DNA of 64,000 nt, taken from the NCBI RefSeq assembly GCF_900100735.1, contig NZ_FNCJ01000022.1:62001-126000 (forward strand). Direction: 5' to 3'. The translations under genes were made by a program, and so were the position numbers. The notes below the pieces were generated by a model, which saw only the letters and a list, made by a program, of their open reading frames with translations, was not told the origin of the DNA and searched no databases. The first letter of the stretch is position 1. Each line of letters starts with the position of its first letter. Shown piece by piece: positions 18,600 to 26,971 of this stretch. This stretch comes from Paraburkholderia phenazinium (GTDB lineage: Bacteria; Pseudomonadota; Gammaproteobacteria; Burkholderiales; Burkholderiaceae).

Positions 18600-20009
18600 C
18601 TACATACTGAAATCAGCCGCCATATCTTCGTCGCTGCGCGCCTCGAGTTCTCCGCTACGGCAGGCCTTCATGAACGCATCGTAGTCTTTCTCGACCTGAT
18701 CCGCGCAGACGAACGCATACTCGGTCAGCGCTTCGGCAAACTGATCTCCCCTGCCGATATAGGCGCTGATCTCAATGGCTTTGCCGCTCGCCTTGGCATG
18801 CGCGCGCGCCATGACCCAGCCGCAGAGTTTCGCGTAACCTTCGAGCAGATCGTTGTCGAACAGCTCGATATTGGCCGAGAGTTTCATATCCCGCAGTTGC
18901 CGGAAATAGAAATGGCGGCCCGAAGGCCCGGTCGCCCAGCCGAGGAAAATATCGCTGGCCGCCTGCAGTACCCGCTGCCCGCGCACGACACGCTCGCCGT
19001 CGTGCTGCAAAGACGGCCCCTTGAAATACTGTTCGATAACCGACTGGCGTGCTTCCTTGATCTGCAGGAAGAGCGGCTTGCCCATGTGGTCGGTGTTCAG
19101 GAGCACCAGACAGCGCGTGCCCACGCTGCCGACCCCCACTACCTTGAACACCAGATCCTGCTGCGAGAAATGGCTGAGCAGTTCGCGCCGGTCGTGGCTG
19201 AGCGTTTTCAGATATTCGCCGTACATCGGCCCGATCAGCTTGCGCCAGTCGCCGAGCGTAAACCAGTCGTCTTCGGCTTCGAACATCGTGTTCGCACCGT
19301 GTACGTGAAAGAGGCCGGGGGGCGCGTCACGGATCATGAGGTGATCGCCATCGTGCTCGCACATTTTGTCGAGCATGCTTTCCTGGGTACGCCCAGCGGC
19401 CTTTTCCATGCCGCGCTTGACCGTGCGGCGACGCTCCGGTGTCAATGCGGTTTCCGCCATGCGGTCGAAGGTAATGCGGTCGTACCAGAGTTCGAGCGCC
19501 CCGCATTGCGCATACTGCGTCATGCGATCGCGGTATTCGTTCACCGCCGTCATCACCAGATCGGCAGCGAAGCCGCGGCTCAGGCGCATATGCCGCGCGG
19601 CCACCACCAGACTCGCGGTCAAGCGCTTGATATCCCATTCGAACGGCCCCAGCGCGACTTCGTCGAAGTCGTTCAGGTCGAACACCAGTTGGCGTTCAGG
19701 CGTGGCGAACCCGCCAAAGTTCATCAGATGACCGTCGCCACAAATCGGCATGACGATCCCGGTGTCGGGAATCCGGCTCAGGTCGTGCGCCTGAATGATC
19801 GCGCTGCCGCGAAAGAACGTGAAAGGCGACACAGCCATGCGGCCGTAGCGCAACGGCACCAGCTTCTGCACCCGCCCCTCGCTGCTTTGCTTGAGCAAAT
19901 CGATCGGGTTGCGGTGGATATCGCCGAGCGTGCGATGGCTCGAACGTTTGGAATGCTCGCGCGCCGCCCGGCCAATGGCCTCCCGTTCCGCGATGCTGCT
20001 GGCTTTCAT
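18600..20009 (-). CDS. DUF2252 protein, kinase-like fold (paralogue 1)
   Basis: A 469-aa soluble protein of the DUF2252 family. The stretch PICGDGHLMNFGGFA followed by LVFDLNDFDEVALGP looks like the catalytic loop (D/H...N) and metal-binding DFD of aminoglycoside-phosphotransferase-type kinases, so a small-molecule or protein kinase activity is plausible though unproven. The C-terminal half carries FYFRQLRDMKLS and an AHAKASGKAIEISAYIG stretch that are conserved in the family. The start is the ATG after GGAGAAGAG; an upstream in-frame extension of 50 residues has no such site. It is convergent with tonB. A shorter DUF2252 protein occurs near 52 kb on the same strand. Confidence 0.88.
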   Translation of the reverse strand: MKASSIAEREAIGRAAREHSKRSSHRTLGDIHRNPIDLLKQSSEGRVQKLVPLRYGRMAVSPFTFFRGSAIIQAHDLSRIPDTGIVMPICGDGHLMNFGGFATPERQLVFDLNDFDEVALGPFEWDIKRLTASLVVAARHMRLSRGFAADLVMTAVNEYRDRMTQYAQCGALELWYDRITFDRMAETALTPERRRTVKRGMEKAAGRTQESMLDKMCEHDGDHLMIRDAPPGLFHVHGANTMFEAEDDWFTLGDWRKLIGPMYGEYLKTLSHDRRELLSHFSQQDLVFKVVGVGSVGTRCLVLLNTDHMGKPLFLQIKEARQSVIEQYFKGPSLQHDGERVVRGQRVLQAASDIFLGWATGPSGRHFYFRQLRDMKLSANIELFDNDLLEGYAKLCGWVMARAHAKASGKAIEISAYIGRGDQFAEALTEYAFVCADQVEKDYDAFMKACRSGELEARSDEDMAADFSM

Positions 20010-20355
20010 GCTCTTCTCCGTTATGGTGACTCGCCGTAGCCGGCATGGGCCTGCACCCATGCCGGTACCGTGCCGACTCGCCCTGAGTGCAGGCGCGCCG
20101 GATCGCACTGTTCGTTTTATCTTCGAAGACCGCCTAACTGCCACGCTGGCAAGCGCCATCGCGTGCCCGTATTAAATCCTGTGAAGAACGCCGGCGCAAG
20201 TGCATTCGCGCCAGATAGCAGAAGGGGCGGGAGCCGCTACTGCGCTCCCGCCCCTTCTCCCGCACGGCCGGCTACTTCACCGCGCGAAAATAGCAGACCG
20301 GTGTGGCCGGTGCTGTCATGCCCGTGTCATCGGGCCGCGTCATCCTCGCGAGCCG
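20010..20355. other. Intergenic region between DUF2252 and PCu(A)C genes
   Basis: A 346-bp stretch separating two leftward genes. It contains one very strong hairpin (listed separately) and presumably the promoter of the DUF2252 gene. No gene is supported. Confidence 0.5.
20220..20258 (-). terminator. Perfect 15-bp hairpin downstream of the copper chaperone gene
   Basis: The arms AGAAGGGGCGGGAGC and GCTCCCGCCCCTTCT are exact complements around a 9-nt loop. It lies about 100 bp past the PCu(A)C stop codon. Neither side has a T-run, so it is either a strong stem-type terminator or an mRNA-stabilising structure. Confidence 0.6.
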
Positions 20356-20829
20356 TCACTGCGCCGGCTGCCCCAGCGTCGCCGGCGATTTAATCGCGCA
20401 GTTCGCACTCACGCTCGAACCGTCCGCGAAGCTCAGCGTAAGCGGCAGCGTGGCGCCGATCTTCAACGGCTTTGCCGGCTCTTCGAGCATCACGTGATAG
20501 CCCGACGGGGCGAAGCTGACCGAACCGTGCGCCGGAACTGGCACCGACGACACCATCTCCATCTTCGCCATGCTGCCATTGCTCTCGCTGCGATGCATCA
20601 TCGCCATGCCGAAGGCGGGCGTCGCGACCTCGCTCAAAGTGACGGGCTTATCGCCATTGTTGCGCAGCGTGAAATAGCCGGCGGATGGCACCGAAGCCGG
20701 CATCGCCCGGACCCAGCACTGCTCGACCTGCACGCCGGCGGCCTGGGATTCGGCTGCCTGAGCATTCCACGCTAGACACGCCACGGCCACGCCGACGCTC
20801 CATTGAATCAACTTGCCTGCTTTCATCAT
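20356..20829 (-). CDS. Periplasmic copper chaperone PCu(A)C
   Basis: A 157-aa secreted protein with a signal peptide cleaved near AWNAQAAES. The Cu(I) ligands of PCu(A)C are present: Met and His in AMMHRSESNGSM, and the His-x-Met pair in GYHVML. The family delivers copper to the CuA centre or CuB site of cytochrome c oxidase in the periplasm. Two adjacent ATGs follow a GAGGAG site, so the start may be one codon later. A gene for a DUF2946 protein precedes it by 168 bp on the same strand, an arrangement seen around copper genes in Burkholderia relatives. Confidence 0.9.
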   Translation of the reverse strand: MMKAGKLIQWSVGVAVACLAWNAQAAESQAAGVQVEQCWVRAMPASVPSAGYFTLRNNGDKPVTLSEVATPAFGMAMMHRSESNGSMAKMEMVSSVPVPAHGSVSFAPSGYHVMLEEPAKPLKIGATLPLTLSFADGSSVSANCAIKSPATLGQPAQ

Positions 20830-20997
20830 TCACTCCTCTAGTTAAAACGCGTCATGCATGCCAGCCAGGACACAGTGTCCCAGGCCGGCGTATTGGCTCG
20901 CCGGGTTCGCGTGACGGAAGCCGCCATGGCGCGTTGACGTCGTCGAGACAACGCCAATGCGGCCAGCGAAACCGGCAACACTACAGATTGGGAAAAA

Positions 20998-21372
20998 TCA
21001 GAGAACGGCAGGCGGCGCGCGAGGCTGCGCCGAAGTGACGAGGGAAATCGATCGCGTATTGGCGCTCGCGTGCACAGTGACGGCATGCGCAAACACCGCC
21101 TGCGTGACGAACACGATGCCGGCCGGAGGCACGACGGGGAAATGGGCAAGCAGGCCGCAATAACCACAAGCCTGCCAATGGAACACGAGCGGATGCGGCG
21201 CGCTTCGTTCGACGTCCGTAACATCCTGCGCCGCCGTACAGCGCTCGGCAAGCGCCGTGTCGAGCCGCTCATGCGAGCTTAGCGCCTGCGATACCGTGGG
21301 CGCGAGCGTCGCCATCAGGATTGCGAGCAATCCGAGGATACTGCCGATCTTCTGGAGATGGCGACGCAACAT
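20998..21372 (-). CDS. DUF2946 family protein
   Basis: A 124-aa small exported or membrane protein. A hydrophobic N-terminal segment (GSILGLLAILMATLAPTVSQAL) acts as signal or anchor, and the core FHWQACGYCGLLAHFP holds the conserved CxxC with flanking histidines of DUF2946. Such ligands suggest copper binding in the periplasm; this is inference, the family having no proven function. I chose the internal ATG that starts the conserved LRRHLQKIGS segment; an in-frame extension of 28 residues upstream is possible, as neither start has a strong ribosome-binding site. It lies just before the PCu(A)C gene. Confidence 0.8.
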   Translation of the reverse strand: MLRRHLQKIGSILGLLAILMATLAPTVSQALSSHERLDTALAERCTAAQDVTDVERSAPHPLVFHWQACGYCGLLAHFPVVPPAGIVFVTQAVFAHAVTVHASANTRSISLVTSAQPRAPPAVL

Positions 21373-21452
21373 GCGGCGGAAGCTGGAAAATGAAAGCCGG
21401 TGGATTATGCCACGCGTCGCCGTGCCGGGCCGCGTGCCCGGGCTGAGAAAAA

Positions 21453-22889
21453 TCAATGCGCAGGAAACGGCGCGATCGTGGCGGTACGAAGATCGCCCGG
21501 CAATGCGGCGAGCCGCTCACGTGCGACGCTTGCCAGTTGATCGAAGGCGGCGCGTCGGCGACCCGCCAACGGCACTGCGCTTGAACGGCTCGTCAGCTTG
21601 AGTGGATCGGTAGGCTGATTGTTCAGGCGAACCTCGAAGTGCAGATGCGGGCCGGTCGCGACACCGGTCTGGCCGACGGCGCCCAACGGTTGTCCCTGAC
21701 TGACTTGCGCGCCCACTCTCAACCCCTTGGCGAAGGCCGAGAGATGCGCGTAATAGGACGTATAGCCCTTCGGGTGACGCAGTACGACATGCTTGCCATA
21801 GCCACTGTCGTTACCGACGAACTGCACCGTACCCGCTGAGGCGGCAACGACCGGCGTACCGGGCGCCGCAGTGAGGTCCACGCCGGTATGCAGAAGACGC
21901 TCTCCGGTCACCGGATGAATGCGATACCCGAACGGCGAACTCACGCGCACGTAATTCAATGGCATGGCGAACGGCTCGGCGAGCAGACGCTGGCCGTCGA
22001 ACGAGTAGTAGTCGCCAGCCGTTCTGCCTGGCGCGACGAACCAGACGGCCTGGTAAGTCCGGCCCGCGAGGCGCAGCTCGACCGCCGTCACGCGTGCGCT
22101 GGAGGCGCCTGCGCGCTTGCCTGCGGCCCGTTCATAGACGATACGGTAGTAGTCGCCAGCTTGAGCCGGTTTCGTCGCGTCCAGACGCCCGGCGAAGATG
22201 CGGCCGAGTTGCGCGGCCAGATCCACCGGCAAACCCACCGGCGTCCATGCCGCGTGCAAACCACCCTTGATCTCCCCCGCGTAGGTGCCCACGTCTGCCC
22301 GCGGCATGTCCAATGGAGCGGCGCCTGAGAGCGTGGGATGAGCGCCATTGGTCACAAGCGGCCCAGCACCGTTGACAAGGCTAAGCGTCTTGCTGGTACC
22401 GACGACAACCCGTCCGGCCCATTCACGCGTGCTGGCAGGAGGCGCAGGCGGTACGCACGCGGAGGGGCTGAGCTGGCACAGCGTCACCAGCACCGATTCA
22501 TTGAGCGACAGCACGACCGGGGGGCGGGCGTGCAGATCGTTGCGAAGGAAAGGCAGTGCATGCAAGCCATCGGATGCAATTTGCATCACGGATGAGATGG
22601 GCAGATTCACGCCAGGCAGCCGGTTTGCGCCGCCCGGCACCTGGGATTGCGCGCCCGGCTTGGGCCCTTCCACTGCGATTCGGCTCGTACCGGGCGCTGC
22701 CGCCCGGCTGAGCGTCTTCGAGACGGCCCCCGACGCCACAGGCGTGCCCAGCGCGACCATCGCGCTGCCCAGCAATGCCGCACTGGCGGCAACACCCATC
22801 GGGGACTTGCGTTTGAGTTGAGCCCGCGGGCTCGTATCAGTGGAATAGACCTGCTCGGGCGCGAGGATGTTACGTAGATACAGCCACAT
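21453..22889 (-). CDS. M23 family metallopeptidase (peptidoglycan DD-endopeptidase type)
   Basis: A 478-aa membrane-anchored protein. After a short basic N-terminus a hydrophobic segment (GVAASAALLGSAMVALGTPVA) anchors it, followed by about 230 residues resembling the OapA/MepM-type periplasmic region (DYYRIVYERAAG, FDGQRLL). The C-terminal LytM domain keeps all zinc ligands: RIHPVTGERLLHTGVDLT and GPHLHFEVRLN. It should therefore cut peptidoglycan cross-links in the periplasm, unlike the degenerate LytM lipoprotein near 5 kb. The start is uncertain: a 41-residue in-frame extension exists, but the ATG chosen begins a plausible MWLYLRNIL terminus. No LysM repeat is visible. Confidence 0.85.
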   Translation of the reverse strand: MWLYLRNILAPEQVYSTDTSPRAQLKRKSPMGVAASAALLGSAMVALGTPVASGAVSKTLSRAAAPGTSRIAVEGPKPGAQSQVPGGANRLPGVNLPISSVMQIASDGLHALPFLRNDLHARPPVVLSLNESVLVTLCQLSPSACVPPAPPASTREWAGRVVVGTSKTLSLVNGAGPLVTNGAHPTLSGAAPLDMPRADVGTYAGEIKGGLHAAWTPVGLPVDLAAQLGRIFAGRLDATKPAQAGDYYRIVYERAAGKRAGASSARVTAVELRLAGRTYQAVWFVAPGRTAGDYYSFDGQRLLAEPFAMPLNYVRVSSPFGYRIHPVTGERLLHTGVDLTAAPGTPVVAASAGTVQFVGNDSGYGKHVVLRHPKGYTSYYAHLSAFAKGLRVGAQVSQGQPLGAVGQTGVATGPHLHFEVRLNNQPTDPLKLTSRSSAVPLAGRRRAAFDQLASVARERLAALPGDLRTATIAPFPAH

Positions 22890-23349
22890 TACGTAGAAAT
22901 CTCGCAGTCGAAACAGAAGGCTGCGGGCATGAGCGACAGTGCAACGACACTTGGCAGCCGTACGGAACAGATGGCAGGTCCCTTTTAGGGGATCTGGGAC
23001 ATCGGACTGCACAGCCCGGCAACAGGAAGCAAGAGTCTACTGACAGCGGCAGCTCTAAAAAATAGGACTAGTCCTGACTTATCCGACCTACTCCCGGCTG
23101 CCAACGCGGCTCGTTGCACCGCCGCGTGAGCCCCATTTTGTGAGATAACCACGGCCCTGTCTGCGCGACCGAGCGTCGCAGCCCGGGGCGACGGCGCTTC
23201 GCTTAGGGTCAGGCGCCTCTTGCACGGTGGCATGAGAGTGGTCAAGATGGAGAGCGCTGCCAGCCCCACAGCGGCGCATCAATCGGTCTGCGTATCGACC
23301 GGTGCTGCGACCACGCTGTCACCCCGCTATCCGCTTTACAAGGTCGGAC
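22890..23349. other. Intergenic region between M23 peptidase and gltS
   Basis: A 460-bp divergent spacer, the longest in the window. It carries a perfect 12-bp palindrome (listed separately). Part of it could encode the N-terminal extension of the M23 protein. I see no RNA gene. Confidence 0.45.
23064..23075. promoter_or_regulatory. 12-bp palindrome in the M23/gltS divergent spacer
   Basis: AGGACTAGTCCT is a perfect palindrome in a locally AT-richer stretch. It could be a dimeric regulator site; the regulator is unknown. Confidence 0.35.
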
Positions 23350-24618
23350 ATGAACATCGGTACTTACGGCACACTCGTCGCCGCCTCACTGGTCCTGCTG
23401 CTCGGCAACCGGCTCGTAACGTGGATCCCGCTCCTGCGCGCTTATACGATTCCCGAGCCGGTGGCCGGCGGTCTCGTCGCGGCGGTTTCCCTTCTGGTGC
23501 TGCGGCTCACCGGCAACATTGAGGTTCGCTTCGATACAAGCCTGCAGCCGCCCATGATGCTGGCGTTCTTCGCCACCATCGGCCTGAACGCCAATCTCTC
23601 GAGCCTCAAGCGCGGCGGCCCGCTGCTGCTGCGCTTTCTGGGCGTGGTGATCGGCTTGCTGATTCTGCAGAACGCCGTCGGTATCGGCCTCGCCTACGTG
23701 CTCGGCGTCGACCCGCTGTTGGGCCTGCTAGGCGGCTCGATCACGCTATCCGGTGGCCACGGTACAGGCGCGGCGTGGAGCAAGGTGTTCGCCGAACACC
23801 ACGGCCTGCAGTCGGCCACCGAGGCCGCCATTGCCTGCGCAACCTTCGGCCTCGTAATGGGCGGCATCCTCGGAGGCCCGGTCGCCCGGCTGCTGATGCG
23901 CCGTGTGCAGCCGCCGAAGCCTACGACTGCCACAACGGCTCAGCGCGCTCAGGATGAGCCGCGTTCCGCCACAACCACGGCCTCGCCCCCGGTCACAGCC
24001 ACGCCTGCGGAGCCGCCACTGGCCTTCGAAGAGCCGCAAGCCGAGCAGGCCACCACACCTGCCGCGTTCATCGCCACGCTCTCGTTGATCGCCATTAGCC
24101 TCGCCGGTGGCGAAACGCTAGCGAATCTGCTTGCGGGTACAACCTTCGAGTTGCCGAGCTTTGTCTGCGTGCTGTTCGTCGGCGTGCTGTTGAGCAATGG
24201 TCTCGCACTGGCAGGCAAGCCCGTGATCGAGCATGCCGTGGCGCTGCTCGGCAATGTGAGTCTCGCGCTGTTCCTCGCCATGGCGCTGATGACGCTCAGA
24301 CTCTGGGACCTGGCGGCGTTGGCGTTGCCGGTCATCTCGTTGCTGGCCGCGCAAACCGTCTTGATGGTGCTGTATGCGAGCTTCGTGACCTTTCGCGTGA
24401 TGGGCCGCAACTACGACGCCGTGGTGCTGGCCGCGGGGCATTGCGGCTTCGGGCTGGGCGCGACGCCCACCGCGATCGCGAACATGCAGGCAGTCACGAA
24501 TCGCTTCGGCCACTCGCATGTGGCGTTTCTGGTAGTGCCGATGGTGGGTGCGTTCTTCATCGATATCGCCAACGCCATCGTGATTAAAGGCTACCTCGCG
24601 TTGCCGATTTTTCACTAA
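23350..24618 (+). CDS. gltS: Sodium/glutamate symporter
   Basis: A 422-aa inner-membrane transporter of the GltS (ESS) family, moving glutamate with Na+. Hydrophobic segments appear in two inverted halves. The first half contains GGSITLSGGHGTGAAW and the second half AAGHCGFGLGATPTAIANM, the paired pore-loop signatures of GltS. A hydrophilic Ala/Thr/Pro/Glu loop of about 65 residues (around residues 190-250) separates the halves and is longer than in E. coli GltS. The start is the ATG 7 nt after AAGG; a longer frame has no such site. It is divergent from the M23 gene, and a lipoprotein gene follows on the same strand. Confidence 0.93.
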   Translation: MNIGTYGTLVAASLVLLLGNRLVTWIPLLRAYTIPEPVAGGLVAAVSLLVLRLTGNIEVRFDTSLQPPMMLAFFATIGLNANLSSLKRGGPLLLRFLGVVIGLLILQNAVGIGLAYVLGVDPLLGLLGGSITLSGGHGTGAAWSKVFAEHHGLQSATEAAIACATFGLVMGGILGGPVARLLMRRVQPPKPTTATTAQRAQDEPRSATTTASPPVTATPAEPPLAFEEPQAEQATTPAAFIATLSLIAISLAGGETLANLLAGTTFELPSFVCVLFVGVLLSNGLALAGKPVIEHAVALLGNVSLALFLAMALMTLRLWDLAALALPVISLLAAQTVLMVLYASFVTFRVMGRNYDAVVLAAGHCGFGLGATPTAIANMQAVTNRFGHSHVAFLVVPMVGAFFIDIANAIVIKGYLALPIFH

Positions 24619-24783
24619 GGGAGAAAAGGCGGCGCACACTCAGAGCACAATCGCGGTTTTAGGATGCCTCTCATTCCCGCGGAGTTCCTTCTGGCTAACA
24701 ATCTCGCCTTTCCTCGCCTCTCGCCAGGATCGCCGCCGGTCACGTCCCAGGTGAGGCGATCGGTCTGGCGTGCTCACTTCGAC

Positions 24784-25329
24784 GTGAAATCGACCTTGTT
24801 CAGACGCGCTGGCATCGCTTTCGCCGCGCTCCAGCTATCCGCGTGTTCGTGGTTCAGCTTCTTGCACCCCGCGCCGGATACGCAGCATGCGGCGGCTTCG
24901 CTAGGCGTGGCGCCTGCCAGTGAGTTCGTTTATATGCCGGCCCGCAATGGCCAGATATCGGCCAACCGTATCGAGAATACGGCGATGACCGCGATCGTCC
25001 TCAAAACCAATATCGACGAAGCGGTACGCAATAGCGTCGCGCATCAAATGCAACTAGCCGGGTTCAATGCGGCAAACCCAGGCAGAGTGCTGAGCGGACG
25101 AATCGAGGCGTTCTCCGTCAACGATGCGCGGGCGCCGGCGGTCTGGACACTGAAGGTCCATTACGTCGTGCGTGAAGTCGCAACGCAAAGGGTCGTGTAT
25201 GCATCGACCAAGACGGTCAGGCTGAAGTGCGCGAAGTTTACCAATGTCAAGATCGCGCTGGATGATACGGTCAAGCTCAGCGTCGAAGCACTGGTCGGTG
25301 ATACAGGCTTTGCCAAGGCCGTCGAGTAG
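24784..25329 (+). CDS. Predicted lipoprotein of unknown function
   Basis: A protein of about 181 aa whose N-terminus (FRRAGIAFAALQLSAC) is a lipoprotein signal with Cys at about residue 21. The mature part is a soluble domain with alternating strands (YMPARNGQISANRIENT, VLSGRIEAFSVNDARAP, TLKVHYVVREVATQ), broadly like YajG or ABC-auxiliary lipoproteins. I do not assign a family. Start choice is weak: GTG just before the signal peptide is used here, but TTG four codons later or an ATG 40 codons earlier are possible and none has a clear ribosome-binding site. It follows gltS by 165 bp. Confidence 0.65.
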   Translation: MKSTLFRRAGIAFAALQLSACSWFSFLHPAPDTQHAAASLGVAPASEFVYMPARNGQISANRIENTAMTAIVLKTNIDEAVRNSVAHQMQLAGFNAANPGRVLSGRIEAFSVNDARAPAVWTLKVHYVVREVATQRVVYASTKTVRLKCAKFTNVKIALDDTVKLSVEALVGDTGFAKAVE

Positions 25330-25567
25330 TTTGCCATCGCTCCCCTACACCTTAATGAGCCTCAGTGTTAACGCGCAAAACGCGCGCTATGCGCGCACAT
25401 CCGTTCGCCAATCGCGCAGTTGACCCCAAACGCGGATTGTAGAAGGCCTACAGTCTCATTATTCTTCGGGAATCTCGCAGCGGATAGCGCGCGGTAACCG
25501 GCCAAAAGGAGCCGAGCGGCACACGAACCTCGGCTGCGGTTCCAGGCATACAGGAAGGAGACACCCA

Positions 25568-26887
25568 ATGACCACAGCAGTATCGACAGCGGCCCCACGC
25601 GACGCCGCCAGCAATGGAAGCCGCGCCCGCCGCGCCGCACTAGGCAGCTTTGTCGGCGCGGTGGTCGACTGGTACGACTTCCTGCTGTACGGCATCGTCG
25701 CCGCACTCGTGTTCAACACCCAGTTCTTTCCGCAGGTCAGCGCGGCGATGGGCACGCTCGCGGCCTTCGCGACCTTTGGCGTCGGCTTCCTGTTCCGTCC
25801 GCTCGGCGGCTTCATCTTCGGCCACTACGGCGATCGCCTCGGCCGCAAGCGCATGCTGGTGCTGACCGTCATGATGATGGGCCTTTCCACTGCGGCGATC
25901 GGCCTGCTGCCGTCGTTTCGCAGCATTGGCTGGTGGGCGCCGGTGCTGCTCGTGACGCTGCGCGCCATTCAGGGTTTTGCGGTTGGCGGCGAATGGGGTG
26001 GCGCGGCTCTGATGGCCGTCGAAAGCGCGCCCGAGAAAAAGAAGGCGTTCTACAGCAGCGGCGTGCAGGTCGGCTATGGCGTCGGCCTCGTGCTCGCTAC
26101 AGGCCTCGTGTCGATCATCAGCCACTCGATGGACAACGCCACCTTCCTCGCCTGGGGCTGGCGCTTGCCGTTCCTGTTCAGCGTGGTGCTGGTGCTGATT
26201 GCGCTGTGGATCCGCTCGAATATGGAAGAGTCGAAGGAGTTCGTCGAGAAGGTGGTTGAAAAAGGCGCTGTGCGGCCGCGCTTGCCGATCGTCGAAGCGT
26301 TGCTCAAGCATCCGAAGGCATTTCTGTTAATCATCGCGCTGCGTCTTGCGGAACTGTTCACGATGTATATCGTGACGGCCTTCGCGCTGAACTACTCGAC
26401 CGCGAACCTCGGCATGCCGCGCACGTTCTTCCTGAACATCGGGCTGCTGGTGGGTGCGCTGAGTTGCCTGACGATCCCCTGCTTCGCGTGGCTTGCCGAC
26501 CGCTTCGGCCGGCGCCGCGTGTATATGGTCGGCGCACTGGTCGGCATGCTGAGCGCCGTGCCGTTCTTCCTCGCCCTCGAAGCGCGTGCGACGGTGTGGA
26601 TCGTGGTCTTCGCAGTGATGCTCGCGAACGTGGCGCACGACATGGTGGTGAGTGTGCAGCAACCGATGTTCACCGAACTGTTCGGCACCGAGTACCGCTA
26701 TAGCGGCGCGGGGGTCGGCTACCAGGTGGCAAGCGTGGTAGGTGGCGGTTTTACGCCCTTCATCGCCGTAGGACTGGTAAGCCTCGCGGGTGGCTCGTGG
26801 CATCCGGTGGCGGTTTATTTGGGTGTCGGTTGTCTGATTTCGCTGCTGGTCGCCGCACGCATGAAAACCGGTCGTACGGTGGCTTAG
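25568..26887 (+). CDS. MFS transporter, metabolite:H+ symporter (MHS) family
   Basis: A 439-aa inner-membrane symporter with 12 hydrophobic segments. The opening GSFVGAVVDWYDFLLYGIVA and the loop FGHYGDRLGRKRMLVLT are diagnostic of the MHS subfamily (ShiA, KgtP, ProP), which takes up organic acids, shikimate or osmolytes with protons. RAIQGFAVGGEWGGAALM is the TM4-TM5 signature. The sequence is closest in style to the shikimate-type members, but the substrate is inferred only at family level. ATG follows AAGGAGACACCC. It stands alone and is convergent with the autotransporter gene. Confidence 0.9.
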   Translation: MTTAVSTAAPRDAASNGSRARRAALGSFVGAVVDWYDFLLYGIVAALVFNTQFFPQVSAAMGTLAAFATFGVGFLFRPLGGFIFGHYGDRLGRKRMLVLTVMMMGLSTAAIGLLPSFRSIGWWAPVLLVTLRAIQGFAVGGEWGGAALMAVESAPEKKKAFYSSGVQVGYGVGLVLATGLVSIISHSMDNATFLAWGWRLPFLFSVVLVLIALWIRSNMEESKEFVEKVVEKGAVRPRLPIVEALLKHPKAFLLIIALRLAELFTMYIVTAFALNYSTANLGMPRTFFLNIGLLVGALSCLTIPCFAWLADRFGRRRVYMVGALVGMLSAVPFFLALEARATVWIVVFAVMLANVAHDMVVSVQQPMFTELFGTEYRYSGAGVGYQVASVVGGGFTPFIAVGLVSLAGGSWHPVAVYLGVGCLISLLVAARMKTGRTVA

Positions 26888-26915
26888 GGAGATGACGCTG
26901 CCTCGCCTCCCTAAG
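26883..26915. terminator. Inverted repeat between convergent MHS and autotransporter genes
   Basis: CTTAGGGAG and CTCCCTAAG form a 9-bp stem with a 15-nt loop that includes the stop codon of the symporter gene. A modest candidate terminator. Confidence 0.4.
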
Positions 26916-26971
26916 CGGCAATACCTTCGCGTCAAGCACCTTGGTTAGCTCTTGACGCCCTGCTCAACGCG

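Noticed and set aside
18798..20039. A 413-codon plus-strand frame opposite DUF2252
   Set aside because: Antisense composition artefact.
20838..21272. A 144-codon minus-strand frame overlapping the DUF2946 gene
   Set aside because: Arg/Ser-rich shadow; the other frame carries the DUF2946 motif HWQACGYCG.
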